This document shows, in pieces, positions 1 through 10,807 of a stretch of 64,000 bases of DNA. A program made the position numbers and the translations under genes. The stretch spans positions 1-64,000 of the forward strand of contig MU863963.1 of NCBI GenBank assembly GCA_033296885.1, read 5' to 3'. The notes under the pieces are model-generated. The model was not told the origin of the DNA. It saw only the letters and a list, made by a program, of their open reading frames with translations, and did no database searches. Every line of letters begins with the position of its first letter. Position 1 is the stretch's first letter. The DNA comes from Triangularia verruculosa (Eukaryota > Ascomycota > Sordariomycetes > Sordariales > Podosporaceae).

Positions 1-9
1 TAGTGTTTT

Positions 10-230
<221 letters not shown>

Positions 231-1090
231 GGTTATTACGTAGGGTAGGGTAGGGGCATCATCATCATCACTATCATCATTATTATCATTATCTCCTTTG
301 CCCTTACCAACAATGACCTACCTTACTTAGTATTTGTAAAAGAAATTTCATTAGAATTTTTTAATTTTTTTAAGCACCCTTAGCTTTTCCCGCCTGTTTT
401 AAACAGTTCAATTCTCATGGTTTTTTGGGCAGATTAGTGTAGCTAGCTATCAAAAGCCAGTTGAATCTCAACAAAACACTCTAAATGGGAAATTTCACTA
501 GATACCAAGGTGTTCTTTGGGCCACAACCAGAAAGAACACAATGGCGGGAATCATATACTTGGTAAATCACAGCATATATAGCCATCTCAGGTCCATGTT
601 ACCCTTGATGAACATTACCAAGGTAATATCTCAAAATAGTTGTGAAAAATTAGGCCCTGCCTTTGTATATATTCCTCTCTCTCTGCCTCTCTCTCTTGTT
701 TTTGTGAAAAAATATGTGTAAATAGTCAACCTAGATTGAAAAAGGCCATCATCATTAAGGATTGAGACAAGAATGCGTAAAGTTGTGTGTGTATGTGTGT
801 GTGTGTTGTTTCGTTCGTTGCCGATGTTTGAGTGGCCCACCACTGCCCACCACCCAACCAACCGCCCCAAACCTGTTCCGGTATATCTAGATAACCAAGA
901 CAAAAAAGGGTTGGAAATATCGAATCAGATCGACTCCCCTTGACTCCTCAGCCCTAACAAGCCAGTTGCTCCTCTTCCCCTTTCTCTTCATTTCGAACGC
1001 TGTCATTGCCTCTGGCGTCCTTTTCGCCGTCATTTCGTCTTCTCTTACAACATTGCGTTTTCCAAAAAGATTCCAGTCGAAACACGGGGT
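231..1090. other. non-coding stretch downstream of the MAPKK gene
   Basis: No convincing gene. It holds an ATC/ATT-rich microsatellite (about 257-292), a short (TG)n tract (about 784-807) and a CT-rich patch near 670-695. It contains the 3' flank of the minus-strand MAPKK gene, whose stop codon is at 1091-1093. The short open frames have low-complexity translations and are not reported as genes. Confidence 0.6.
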
Positions 1091-2761
1091 TTACTTCTTA
1101 TCATCCCATCCCCAAACTTGCGTCAGGTACTTGCTCATGTTCACCCTCTTGGTCTTCATCTCCACCATCCAGGGGTGCTCGAGCATCCTCCACGGGCTCG
1201 CTCTTCTGTTTGGATCCTTTTCGAGACTGTTTCCTTTTGTTAGCGTCCTGTTCTGTCATCGACTGATTCTCACAGAAAACTTACCAGCACTCAATAAAGT
1301 ACTTGAAACTATCACTCCAAAAGATGTTCGCCTCTGGCTCATCCTTCAGCTTCGGGATCGGCTGCCTGACGATGTACGTCAGCAGATCAATCAGCCCCGC
1401 CCTCGGCTGCATCTCCGTCCCATCTGCCGGGAAGGGAAACCTGTGCTGGGCGACCTCCAAGAGGGTGACACCTGTCGACCAGACGTCCGAGGTAATGGTG
1501 TATGACTGGCCGGTAATTCTTTCCGGAGCCATGTAGTAACTTGTTCCGATAAAGGTGTTCGCATCGCCCTTGGTGCCGAATTCACCCGACACACCGAAAT
1601 CGCAGAGTTTGACCTCGCCGGTGCGGCAGAGGAGAATGTTGCTGGGTTTGATGTCGCGGTGGATGATTTTCTTGCTGTGGAGGTAAGTGAGACCTTGAAG
1701 GACACCCTCGGAAATCTTGCCCAGAACCTTTTCGCCGGTTCGGCCGCCGAGACGCTTGACTTCTTTGTAGATGGAGTCGAGAGAGCCGCCCTCACAGAAC
1801 TCCATGGCGATGGAGATGGTGGCAGTGGAGGGGTCGACAAAGGCGCCGTAGTACCGGCAGATGTGCTCCGACATGCAGTCCTTGTTGAAGCCGAGCTCCC
1901 GCACGATTTGGCGCTTGACGTCGGGGTCAGGGTTGGTTGTTATGACCTTTGTGGGGTTGTCAGTATTCGATGTTACCGGGGGTAAAAAAAGGGGCAACAT
2001 ACCTTGAGGGCAAATACCGTGTTCCCCCCCTTGAGCTTACACCTTGTCACGGCACCACCCGCGCCCTCACCAAGACTCCCCAGCTCGACAATCCTCTTCT
2101 CCATGCTGACGATCCTCCACCCTTCGTCATCCAGATCTTCCACATCTGCGCCTCTCGCCTTATCAAGGCTCAGCTTATCGAAGCTCTCCAGCCCATGAAG
2201 ACTGTTTTCCCTTTCCATCCCCACACTCTCGCTGGCGTTTGAGTAGAGCGATCCAACAGCTGATACCGGATCCCCCGTGCCAGCATGCCTCGTTGGACCG
2301 ATGCCATACTGCTCAGCAAATGACAGGTGGCTAAACTGCGACCCGGCACTGGTTGGGTTGCTCGCGCGGCCGTCTAGGGGACCGAAGGAGCCGGATCTGG
2401 AATGGGCGGCGCTGGATTCACTGCCTCCGCTGGCAGATTGCAGACTGAGGGCGGGTTTAATGTGTTGTGGTTGTTCTTGAGGCACTACGCCGCTGCCCAT
2501 CGGGGTAGCGAGGTGGAGGGTGGGAAGGGCCGGTCTACCACCAGCGGCTGGGCCGGGGTTGCTAAGTGGTTTTGCGTTGGGCGAAGGAGGGATGGCGAGG
2601 CCGAGACGGGGGGCGCGGCCGCCAGAGCGGTTGCCTCCGGGGAGGGCGGGACGGAGAAGGGGGACAGCGTTCATCTTGGGGACGGAGCCGGAGCCGGGAG
2701 TTGAGATGGGTTGTGGTGACGGAAACTCGAGGGTAAGGTTTGGTGGTTGAGGCTGAGCCAT
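1091..2761 (-). CDS. mkk1: MAP kinase kinase of the cell-wall-integrity pathway (Mkk1/Mkk2, MEK-1 type)
   Basis: Dual-specificity kinase that would phosphorylate the cell-wall-integrity MAP kinase (Slt2/MAK-1 class) downstream of a Bck1-type MAPKKK. Three exons were read by hand: 2761-2003, 1946-1285 and 1226-1091, with introns of 56 and 58 bases. They join in frame to 518 residues. The Pro/Gly/Ser-rich first ~220 residues are followed by the glycine loop (GEGAGGAV), the FALK lysine (Lys253), HRDIKPSN, DFGVSG, an activation segment ending GTSYYMAPE, and the closing kinase helices, which are restored only when the last exon is included. The loop and the RFPFPADG region fit the Mkk1 group better than Ste7 or Pbs2. 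The start is the ATG in ACCATGG at 2761. Transcribed divergently from the DBP8 gene. Confidence 0.92.
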
Positions 2762-4368
2762 GGTTGACAACGGTTAGTTAACAGTGTCTAAGGATATATT
2801 CATATTTGAAGAGCCGGTGAGATGGATCCACCAGTCGCCTGATGGTTTGGAAATGGCCAGGCACAGACAAGAAGAGATGAGGAATTTTATTGACTGAAGG
2901 AGAAGGTCCATACCCGAGGCGCAGCGGCCTCGCTGCTCTGGTTGTCTGAAGCGACCATTTGGGCGCTGTCGAATGTGTATGAGTGGCTTTGCTGTGGGTG
3001 GTGGGCTAGACTAGACTCCTGCGCTGTCAGGTCGCCTCACAGCAGAGGAGGGCGGCGGGGAACGGGCGGCAGCAGCTACCTAGCAGAGCAAACAGGGCTG
3101 CTAGACTCGGCGAACAATCGAGGCGCGCAAAATGCAAGTGCTATCTCGAGGATGTAAGGCTGAGAGAAGGACCCCTTCTGCGAGATAATATCTGCGGGCA
3201 GATGGAAAATGCGATGCCGTGGGAGGAGCTCGTGCGACAAACAGCAGCGAGCCGACAGCGATGGAACGCACGGATAAGGCAGGCAGCAAGGCACGGGTTT
3301 GGTGGGGTTCCAGGTTGCTCGCTAGGGATAGTGCCGGCTTGAAATCGGGCCAGATCTGTAACTTGAGGTGGGTAGGTTGTCCTTGTCGAGTCCTTGTCGA
3401 GTCCTTGGGGAACTGGAACTGGTACTGAGTTGAATCGGGAGAGGGAGGGAGGGGATTTGAAGGTGATGGACGGGTTGTCCTACAGACAGACATTCGCCCC
3501 CCTGTGCTGCTGCTGAGACCAGACCAGACGAACAGGACAAGAAAGACATCTGCACGTTCGAGGCAAGCCGGGCGCCTGTCCCATCCAACCCTTCCCAGGC
3601 CAGGGGTCCCCTGAGGTTTGCTTGGCCGGCAGCCGGCCAATGTGAGGACCCGGCGTCCAGGGGTGGCCGTTGGGGTGAAAGGCGGGGCACCGTCTGCCGC
3701 CATCGCCAGACAAAGACTTCTTTAATCGACAAGTTTCAAGTTTTTGCTCACGGTGAGAGAATATCTAAGTACCTAGTCATCAAGCCAACCGAGATCAGCC
3801 ATCGTTCACGACCTCCTCATGGCTGGGGACCTAGAAAGCGGAAATTATATGTGACCTACTTGACCGATATGACCACACCAATACCGACACTGAATGGACA
3901 GAAGGCTGGATTACATGTTGTCAAAGTTGATTACCACCTGCTGCTGCCATGAGGCGACGAAAAGTGTGGAGGAGCCGTGGGAGCCGTCCGCGATGGAAGG
4001 ACCAACAGTCCAGCATTTGCGAGCAATACACTGATGCATGGATCGACAGAGATTACACACTGTTGAGTGGACGCCTCGGATACATCGCGGCTGTCTGTTG
4101 GTTCACTGCCTCTGCAACAGCACATCCACTGGCATCCATCAACAAGGAAAGCTGGTGATGTGACGAGAGAGATGGAATATCAACAAGGCAACGGCTTTTC
4201 CCAAGCGCCCAGCCAGTGCCAGCCCAGTCCCAATAAGCGCCCGTCCACATGGTGGGGTTGATGCAACGCTAAAAGCTGCCCCACATTTGGACGTCAAACC
4301 TCCAACCAAAAATTTTGATGGCAGCGACCCTTGGATATCATCATTCAGTATCACACCACACAGACACC
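2762..4368. other. divergent intergenic region between MAPKK and DBP8
   Basis: 1.6 kb between two divergent start codons, presumably both promoters and leaders. Open frames are short and mutually overlapping, without domain-like content. A small direct repeat of TCCTTGTCGAG lies near 3380-3405. No other element was recognised. Confidence 0.5.
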
Positions 4369-6054
4369 ATGCCATCAGCTGCCGCAAAAAAGACCGGGAA
4401 GGCCAAGCCGGTGCCGGTCAACGAGGACATCCATTCAGACGATTCACACTCAGACTCAGGTTCTGGTTCAGATTCATTGGATAGCGACAGCCCTAGGAAA
4501 CGCCGCCGAACAGAACCAGCAGCTGTTGAGCTTGACGACGACGACGATGATGAAGATGATGTCCCAAAAGTGATCCAGTCTGCCTACAGTGTGACCTCGC
4601 GCATCAAATCGCAAAAATCTCAGGCCGACAAGAAGGCCGAGGCCGCGAAGCCAGCCGTGCCGGAGGCTACCACTGGGGTCACAGTATCTACCGATTCCAA
4701 CACCACTTTTGAGTCCCTGGGAGTCCGCCCATGGCTGGTCCAGGCACTCGCCAATATGGCTATCAAACGGCCCACCGCCATTCAGAGAGAGAGTATTCCA
4801 ATGCTTCTCAAAGGAAGAGACTGCATCGGTGGCAGTAGGACAGGTTCTGGTAAAACTGTTGCTTTTTCCGTGCCCATTTTGCAACAGTGGGCCGAAAACC
4901 CATCTGCCATCTTTGGTGTTATTCTCACTCCTACCCGGTAAGTTTTACCTCTCACACTCAGACCTCATCTCATATACTAATCCACTGATAGTGAACTCGC
5001 ACTTCAAATCTATGAACAAGTCAAGGCCATCTCGTCCCCTCACTCGCTCAAGGCCATCCTTGTCACAGGCGGCGCAGACATGCGGGCCCAAGCCATCGCC
5101 CTCGCCCAAAGGCCACATATCGTCATCGCCACCCCCGGCCGCCTTGCCGACCACATCCGCACTTCCGGCTACGACACCATCTGCGGTCTGAACCGGGTGA
5201 AGTTCGTCGTACTTGATGAAGCCGACAGACTGTTGGCTAACAACGGCCCCGGGTCCATGCTCCCGGACGTGGAAGAGTGCTTCTCCGCTTTGCCACCGGC
5301 CTCGGAACGGCAGACACTGTTGTTCACTGCCACCATCACCCCCGAAGTGATGGCACTCAAGAACATGCCAAGAAAACCTGGGAGAGAACCCGTGTTTGTC
5401 TGTGAAGTTGACACTGAGAAGCTGGCCATCCCATCAACACTCAATCAGATGCACTTGCAAGTCCCTGTCACTCACAAGGAGCATTACTTGCACATGTTTT
5501 TGTTGACAGAGCAAAACGTCGACAAGAGCATCATCATCTTTTGCAACAGGACGTCAACAGCCGCTTTCTTGCACCATCTACTCCGACTTTTGGACCACAG
5601 AGTTACCAGCTTACATTCCAAACTTCCCCAACGACAGAGGATAGACAACCTGGGGAGATTTAGAGCGTCGGCAGCAAGAATTCTGGTAGCAACCGACGTG
5701 GCGGCAAGAGGTTTGGATATTCCAGAGGTGAAGATGGTGATCAACTATGATATCCCAAGAGACCCCGATGACTATATCCACCGTGTTGGTCGTACTGCCC
5801 GTGCCGGCAGAAAAGGTGATTCAGTCACGTTTGTGGGACAAAGGGATGTTGACTTGGTGTTGGCGATTGAGCAAAGAGTTGGGCGAAAGATGGAGGCTTG
5901 GGAAGAGGAGGGTGTCAACTTGGAGACGAGAGTGGTGAGGGACGCGTTGAAGCTGGTGAGCGAGAAGAAGAGAGAGGCGTTGTTGGAGTTGGAGGAAGGG
6001 AAGGAAGTTGGAGGAAAGAGGAAGAGGGGAATGCAGAAGTTGAGGGCTACTTGA
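4369..6054 (+). CDS. dbp8: DEAD-box ATP-dependent RNA helicase DBP8 (DDX49 type)
   Basis: Nucleolar RNA helicase of the small-subunit processome, needed in yeast for 18S rRNA maturation. Exons 4369-4937 and 4992-6054 are joined over a 54-base intron (donor GTAAGT) that splits the Arg codon of motif Ia (PTRELA), giving 543 residues. An acidic Ser/Asp-rich N-terminus (about 1-75) precedes the Q-motif region, Walker A in SRTGSGKT (about 156-163), DEAD (about 265-268), TAT in place of the usual SAT, ATDVAARGLD, and HRVGRTARAGRKG (about 452-464). The C-terminal tail is Lys/Glu-rich. The FESLGV...LVQAL start and the GGSRTGSGKT form match Dbp8 rather than Rrp3 or Drs1. The chosen start is the ATG in ACACCATGCC; an in-frame ATG upstream lacks homologous sequence. 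Confidence 0.92.
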
Positions 6055-6311
6055 GCTTCAGGGCTCGCATTCTTCAGTACTGGATGGAGATACCTAATTT
6101 AAGCAACTTCATCTCAACAAAGTGTCTAGTGAGTGCATTGACTGAAAACTTGTGAAGCTAACCATTGCATATTCCAATTACCAAGCTCTCTCTCCGCTCT
6201 ACACTCAAGAAACCTGAAAATCAACGCTTCACGCTCAAACTTACTTAAGGACACATTCAACACCGTCCGACACAACCAAATCAGGGGCCCTAGATGTCCA
6301 AACCACACGAG

Positions 6312-7451
6312 TTAATAAGTAGCAGCCAACCTCTGCACTATATACTCTCCACTGTATATTCCCTCATACTTCTTCTCCCCTTTCTCGCCGCCATAAGTGC
6401 CCGGAATAGCCTCGATAAAGCTGTCGAAATTGGGGTTGCAAAAATACCTATTTTTTTTTCTTCAATCAGCACACCTCCTCATACTCTAACCCGGTTCGTA
6501 CTTACGCAACACTATACCTCGCCGGATACTCCTCCACCCCTCCACCCTCCCCCTCCTCCTCCTGATCCGTCGGTGACGGCGGCGGCTCAACAACGCGATG
6601 AATCGTGCTCTTGAAACTCTCATTCGCCCACCTGGCCAGCAAATCCCCGGCATTAACCACCACCGTCCCCTCGACAGGCTTCGCATCGACAAAAACCCCG
6701 TTCGGCGCCCTAACCTGCAACCCTCCTCTCTGATCCTGGAACAGCAGGGTAATACTCCCGTAATCACTATGCTCACCCGCCCGAACAGCACCCTGCACAA
6801 ACTTCTCTTTTGCCACGGGCGGGTAATGGAGCAGTCGGAGTGTATTATCAGCTTTATCCACGTAACCGTCAAAGAAATTCTCGTGTAGTCCCATGCCCAC
6901 CGCGATTGCTCTCATGACTTGTACATTTAGCTCGTGACACCGTTTGTGGAAGTCTTGCATTACGTTTCTGAACTGTGGTAGGTCGGGGGACTCGGGCCAG
7001 AGGTTGGGGTGGTCTGGTTCGTTTTCTCTGCCGATTTCAAAGGATTCTTTGAGGTCGGGGGTGGATGTTCGGAGGGAGGAGACGAGAGAGGGGGAGGTGA
7101 GCTGGGTTACTTTTTCGCGGCCGGGGGCGGAGTAGCCTCTGTTGGCGGAGGGGGTGGTCCAGAGGTACTTGTTTTTGAAGGAGGCGGGGTGGGAGAAGAG
7201 GGAGGCGGAGTTGGTGAAGACGGTGGTGAGGAGGTGGGGGGGGATGGGGGTGTGGGAGAGGTAGAGGAAGCCCGAGGTTTGGAAGGCGGAGAGGATGGAT
7301 TTGGCGGTGGCGAGGCGGGAGGAGGGGGGGCCGGTGAGGAAGGGGGAGAAGTTGATGATCTGGGGGTTGGTTAGTATTGTGTGTGGAAGGGGAGTGGGGG
7401 AGAGAGTACGGGGATGACGAGGCCGTCTTGTTCTACCGCTGTTGAGACCAT
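6312..7451 (-). CDS. thymine-7-hydroxylase (2-oxoglutarate/Fe(II) dioxygenase)
   Basis: Oxidises the thymine methyl group in three steps to 5-carboxyuracil (iso-orotate), using 2-oxoglutarate and O2. Exons are 7451-7410, 7359-6506 and 6447-6312 (introns of 50 and 58 bases, the first with donor GTACTC), giving 343 residues. Iron ligands are His211 and Asp213 (AGEHSDYG) and His268 (STIHRVVEP); Arg295 and Ser297 (RYSVAYF) should hold 2-oxoglutarate. The N-terminal DGLVIP, TTPSANRGYSAPG, GRENEP and the C-terminal QRLAATY agree with the Neurospora thymine hydroxylase as I remember it, well beyond generic dioxygenase similarity. A Glu/Gly-rich insert (about 275-293) precedes the Arg finger. The divergent neighbour encodes the next enzyme of the pathway, which supports the call. 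Confidence 0.9.
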
Positions 7452-7999
7452 GTTGGAGTTTTGGTCTGGAAATCCAAGGCCTAAGGGGTATGAATGAGAG
7501 TGCAGTCAACAAGAGCGGGGCGAAGCTTCATATGAGCTTGCTTTGTACTACAAGGCCGTTGAAGCAACCAACCCGGAGCTCCCCGTGCTGCTGTCCGGGA
7601 GGGGTGCTGCCGCTTTAATGTATGTCTCAGAACTCCCCCGCAAGGAGCTATCATTTCTCAGCCTACGTTGTCACATGTCCCATACCCGAAACAACCAGAC
7701 CTTCCTATCAGAAGATTGATGTCTACCTAGGTAGACACGGCCAACGATAAGACGAACATCTCCTCTGCCCGATAGCGATAACAGGGCGGCACTGAAGGTG
7801 GGAATGCGGGGTGACAAGCCAATCCGGAAAGCTTGACTTACACAGCAGCTGCGATTCCCGTCTTGGCTCGCAGCAGCAGCACAGTCCGGGGACTTATACC
7901 CAAGCTACAACTCCTCACCTCACCCCCAACAACCCCCTCTGACTACTTATCCATCCCCAAACTCTCACCAATCTCACCACCACCACCACCACCAACAAA
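7452..7999. promoter_or_regulatory. shared divergent promoter with a GATA-factor site cluster
   Basis: 548 bases between the two thymine-salvage start codons. Five matches to HGATAR, the core bound by nitrogen regulators such as NIT2/AreA, are visible: 7745-7750, 7770-7775 and 7776-7781 on the plus strand, and 7648-7653 and 7705-7710 (TGATAG) on the minus strand. About 1.6 would be expected by chance at even base composition. A CCTAGG palindrome lies at 7726-7731. The leader of the right-hand gene ends in a CACCAC repeat before CAAAATG. Nitrogen control is inferred, not shown. Confidence 0.5.
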
Positions 8000-9133
8000 A
8001 TGCCCCCCCAAAAGACCCCAACCGTGGTAGACATCCACACCCACATGTACCCCCCCTCCTACATCAACCTCCTCAAAACCCGAACCACCATCCCCCTCGT
8101 CCGCTCCTTCCCCTCCTCCCCCTCCCCCCGCCTCGTTCTTCTACCAGCCGAAGTCCCCCTCCTATCCAACCCAAACCCAACCCAACTTCCCGGCCGCCCC
8201 CTCACACAAGAATACACCTCCCTCCCCCACAAACTCGCCTTCATGAACCGCCACAACATCACAACCTCAGTCCTCTCCCTAGCAAACCCCTGGCTCGACT
8301 TCCTCCCCCCCTCCACCGCCGGCCCCACCGCTTTGGAAATCAACACCGAATTCAACTCCATGTGCGACTCCCATCCCGGCCGACTCTTCTTCTTCGCCTG
8401 CCTCCCCCTCTCCGCGCCCTTGAACACAATCCTGGAATCCATCACCGCGTTACAATCCATGCGTTACTGCCGGGGCGTGATCATGGGTACAAACGGGCTT
8501 GGGAACGGGTTAGACGATGGGAACTTACTCCCTGTATTCCGCGCACTGGCAGAGGGGAAACTGCCGATTTTTTTGCATCCGCATTATGGCTTGCCGAATA
8601 GTGTTTTTGGGGAGAGGGCGGGGAGTGGTGAGTACGGACATGTTTTGCCGCTGGCGTTGGGGTTTCCGATGGAGACGAGTATTGCGGTGGCGAGGATGTA
8701 TTTGGGGGGGGTGTTTGATGAGGTGCCGGACATGAGAGTGATTCTTGCGCATGGGGGGGGGACGGTGCCGTTTTTGGCGGGGAGGATTGAGAGTTGTGTG
8801 AGGCATGATGGGTATCTTTATCAGCAGAAGAAGGAAAAACGGAGGTCGATTTGGGAGGTGCTGGAGACGCAGGTGTATCTTGACGCGGTGGTTTATTCGG
8901 AGGTGGGGTTGAGGGCTGCTATTGCGGCTAGTGGTGAGGGAGGGGTGGGGAGGTTGATGTTTGGGACTGATCACCCTTTTTTTCCGCCGGTGGGGGATGA
9001 GGGAGAGGAAGAGGAATGGGGGAGTGTGAGTATGAATAGGGAGGCTGTTGAGAAGGCGCTGGGGGAGGGGGGGGAGGAGGCGGCGATGGTGATGGGGGGG
9101 AATGCGGTGAGGATTTTGAGGTTGGAGGAGTGA
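8000..9133 (+). CDS. iso-orotate (uracil-5-carboxylate) decarboxylase, amidohydrolase superfamily
   Basis: Zinc-dependent decarboxylase that converts uracil-5-carboxylate to uracil and CO2, the last step of thymine-to-uracil salvage. A single exon of 377 residues, the length of the characterised fungal enzymes. It has the ACMSD-like barrel pattern: His13-x-His15 in DIHTHMYPPSY, His193 in FLHPHYGLP, the general-acid candidate His251 in LAHGGGT, and Asp324 in FGTDHPFF. The segment HPHYGLPN and the conserved EYGHVLPLALGFPMET block are those I recall from the Cordyceps and Metarhizium IDCases. Codons change from almost all C-ending before about 8460 to almost all G-ending after it, without a frame change. 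Divergent from thymine-7-hydroxylase, its substrate supplier. Confidence 0.9.
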   Translation: MPPQKTPTVVDIHTHMYPPSYINLLKTRTTIPLVRSFPSSPSPRLVLLPAEVPLLSNPNPTQLPGRPLTQEYTSLPHKLAFMNRHNITTSVLSLANPWLDFLPPSTAGPTALEINTEFNSMCDSHPGRLFFFACLPLSAPLNTILESITALQSMRYCRGVIMGTNGLGNGLDDGNLLPVFRALAEGKLPIFLHPHYGLPNSVFGERAGSGEYGHVLPLALGFPMETSIAVARMYLGGVFDEVPDMRVILAHGGGTVPFLAGRIESCVRHDGYLYQQKKEKRRSIWEVLETQVYLDAVVYSEVGLRAAIAASGEGGVGRLMFGTDHPFFPPVGDEGEEEEWGSVSMNREAVEKALGEGGEEAAMVMGGNAVRILRLEE

Positions 9134-9520
9134 TTTTGGAGGGGATTAGGGTTGCGTTTATTGCTGGGCTATATGGAAGTGAGTTTGCTGCCGGGAAGAG
9201 CGTTGATTTTGGGGTTTGAGAGGGCTACTTGATGTTTAATAGGGTAAGCTTAGCTAATGTTGGAGGGCATGTTGGGGCGATTAAGGAATTTCTTTTAGAT
9301 ACTATAGATCTGAGATAGCCATGGGGATGTAGTAGTCTGGCGGCTGGACTCTAAGTAGGGGGCAGTGCTTGCGTGTGGACAAAAAAAGCTGTTGATTATA
9401 AAAGAGATGGGTAGCACGTCGAGTCCACATCGACAGTGGGAAGAGATGAGATCACAGCAAATGTCTTTACAATCGGACATGAGATCTCTAGCAAAAACCG
9501 CTACCTCGATTATGAAATTT

Positions 9521-9684
9521 GGCACTCAAAAGTGAAAGTATAGTATTAAAAGATAGTTAAAAGGCCTTAAAAGATAATTGATAGGCCTTAGAAAATATCG
9601 AGAACACCTTAGAAGACACTCTTTACGTGTTAAAAGATAGCGATAGACCCTTAAAGATATTCTTCACGTGTTAAAAGATACCTC
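9521..9684 (+). repeat. dispersed ~21-base-unit GATA repeat, copy A
   Basis: Starts at an edge GGCACTCAAAAGTGA and continues as about seven tandem units of 19-22 bases whose core is AAAAGATAGTTAATAGGCC. Variant units follow in a fixed order (two GGCC units, a GAGAACA unit, a CTCTTTACGTG unit, a GATAGACCC unit, then two more). The same order is readable in copy C at 40361-40523 in the opposite orientation, so whole arrays were copied rather than growing independently. Confidence 0.75.
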
Positions 9685-9888
9685 ATGAGGCACTGGTTGA
9701 ACTGACGAGGAGTAGGCCTGACGATACTCATGTGCTTCTGTGCCAGGGCGTCTTCCCCAGCAGGACCCGGCTCCTTGGACATTGAGGGGGAGCTCGTCTG
9801 TCTCTAACCAGAATTTGAGAGCACTCTCAACATGTTCCTTGGTGAGCTTTCCCTGTTTCAGAGCTCCTTCGTTCCACCCCTCAGACAA
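9664..9888 (-). other. coding-like 74-codon fragment between repeat copies
   Basis: An open frame whose body (about 9690-9888) has C- and G-rich third positions, unlike the AT-rich repeats on both sides; its last codons run into repeat copy A. The translation includes TKEHVESALKFWLETDELP, which looks like natural protein. I do not recognise the family and see no matching exon beside it. It may be a captured gene remnant, an internal part of the repeat element, or chance. Confidence 0.25.
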
Positions 9889-9904
9889 GGGGATAAGGTG
9901 GTTA

Positions 9905-9935
9905 TAAGCAATTAGAAGATAGTTAATAAGCCTTT
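9905..9935 (+). repeat. dispersed GATA repeat, fragment A'
   Basis: One and a half units (AAGCAATTAGAAGATAGTTA followed by ATAAGCC) of the same ~21-base family, 220 bases beyond copy A and in the same orientation. Probably the far side of copy A, interrupted by the coding-like segment. Confidence 0.5.
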
Positions 9936-10540
9936 TCTAATATTGCAAAAGTATGATCCTAGCTTACAGTACAGACTATTTTATCTTCGGGGTGTATAAG
10001 AAACTTGAACCACTGTTACTATGAGGGAAGGAGAAGAAAGGCTTTGGTAAAAAAAGTTTAAGAGTAAGAAGAGAAAATGCTATCTAGGTACTTTCAGAGA
10101 TCTTTAAGATTTTAAAATAAGAAGAAGGAAAAAAGAAATATGAAGCGGAATTTGTTACAATCATTGATCCCTCACCCGTTAGATGCCCATACACGACTAA
10201 CATTCTAAACCATATACCCAACCAACACATTCCCATCGCTAAATCCGAACCCTAACTCCCCTTCTATACCATGCCAATCCAACCGCTGTATATCCAATAA
10301 ACTCCATGATCGACCGTCCAGATTTTCCTTTTCAAGCCCGCCCTATGTCATTCGCTATGTCGATAGCTTCCTTCGTGAAAGAGCCCACTCCCATCAAGTC
10401 TGGCCCGAGTAAAACCATCATGTCCATCATTGGTTGTATCACCACTACTACTCCATCATCACCACCATGCTCTTGCTGAATCTCCTCTGGGAAAGGATCT
10501 CAAGCTCTTCACCCCGTACAGCCATCACATCACCAGGGCC

Positions 10541-10807
10541 CTAGTTCGTAGAGGAGGAACTGCCCTTGACCTTCTTGAACTCAAGGAAACACTTCTCCGC
10601 CACGTCCGCGAAATACAACGCCCACCCCTTCCAGAACTTCACGTCGTCTGCAGCAACGCTGAGGGAGGAGGCGTTCATTTTCACCTTCTCCCACCCTGGA
10701 GTCCCTTGGCCGTAGAGGGGGCCAGAGCCAGTGAGGATGCTTGAGTCGAACTCTTCGGGGGCGTACTCAACCATGCTGGCAGGGTTGGTGGGGGTTATAG
10801 GCGACAT
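10541..10807 (-). CDS. small hypothetical protein, 88 residues
   Basis: A single exon with a good start context (CACCATGTC) and consistently C- or G-ending codons, as in neighbouring real genes. No signal peptide or membrane segment. Visible features are an acidic YAPEEFDSS stretch, a Gly/Pro region (GPLYGQGTPGWEK), a Trp-rich amphipathic segment DVKFWKGWALYFADVAEKCF, and a Lys/Ser tail. I do not recognise the family and assign no function. It sits inside the accessory stretch between repeat copies A and D. A missing upstream exon cannot be ruled out. Confidence 0.5.
   Translation of the reverse strand: MSPITPTNPASMVEYAPEEFDSSILTGSGPLYGQGTPGWEKVKMNASSLSVAADDVKFWKGWALYFADVAEKCFLEFKKVKGSSSSTN

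Larger units (their letters stand above)
9134..10540. other. AT-rich accessory stretch with dispersed-repeat copies
   Basis: No complete gene seen. It holds two pieces of the ~21-base repeat family (9521-9684 and 9905-9935, listed separately) and, between them, a 74-codon frame with GC-rich codons. 9940-10150 is strongly A-rich and purine-rich and looks like decayed sequence. 10151-10540 shows nothing recognisable. Confidence 0.6.

Noticed and set aside
239..257. TAGGGTAGGGTAGGGG, possible telomere-like sequence
   Set aside because: Units are TAGGG, not the fungal TTAGGG, there are only three, and the locus continues into ordinary genes. Simple-repeat drift is enough.
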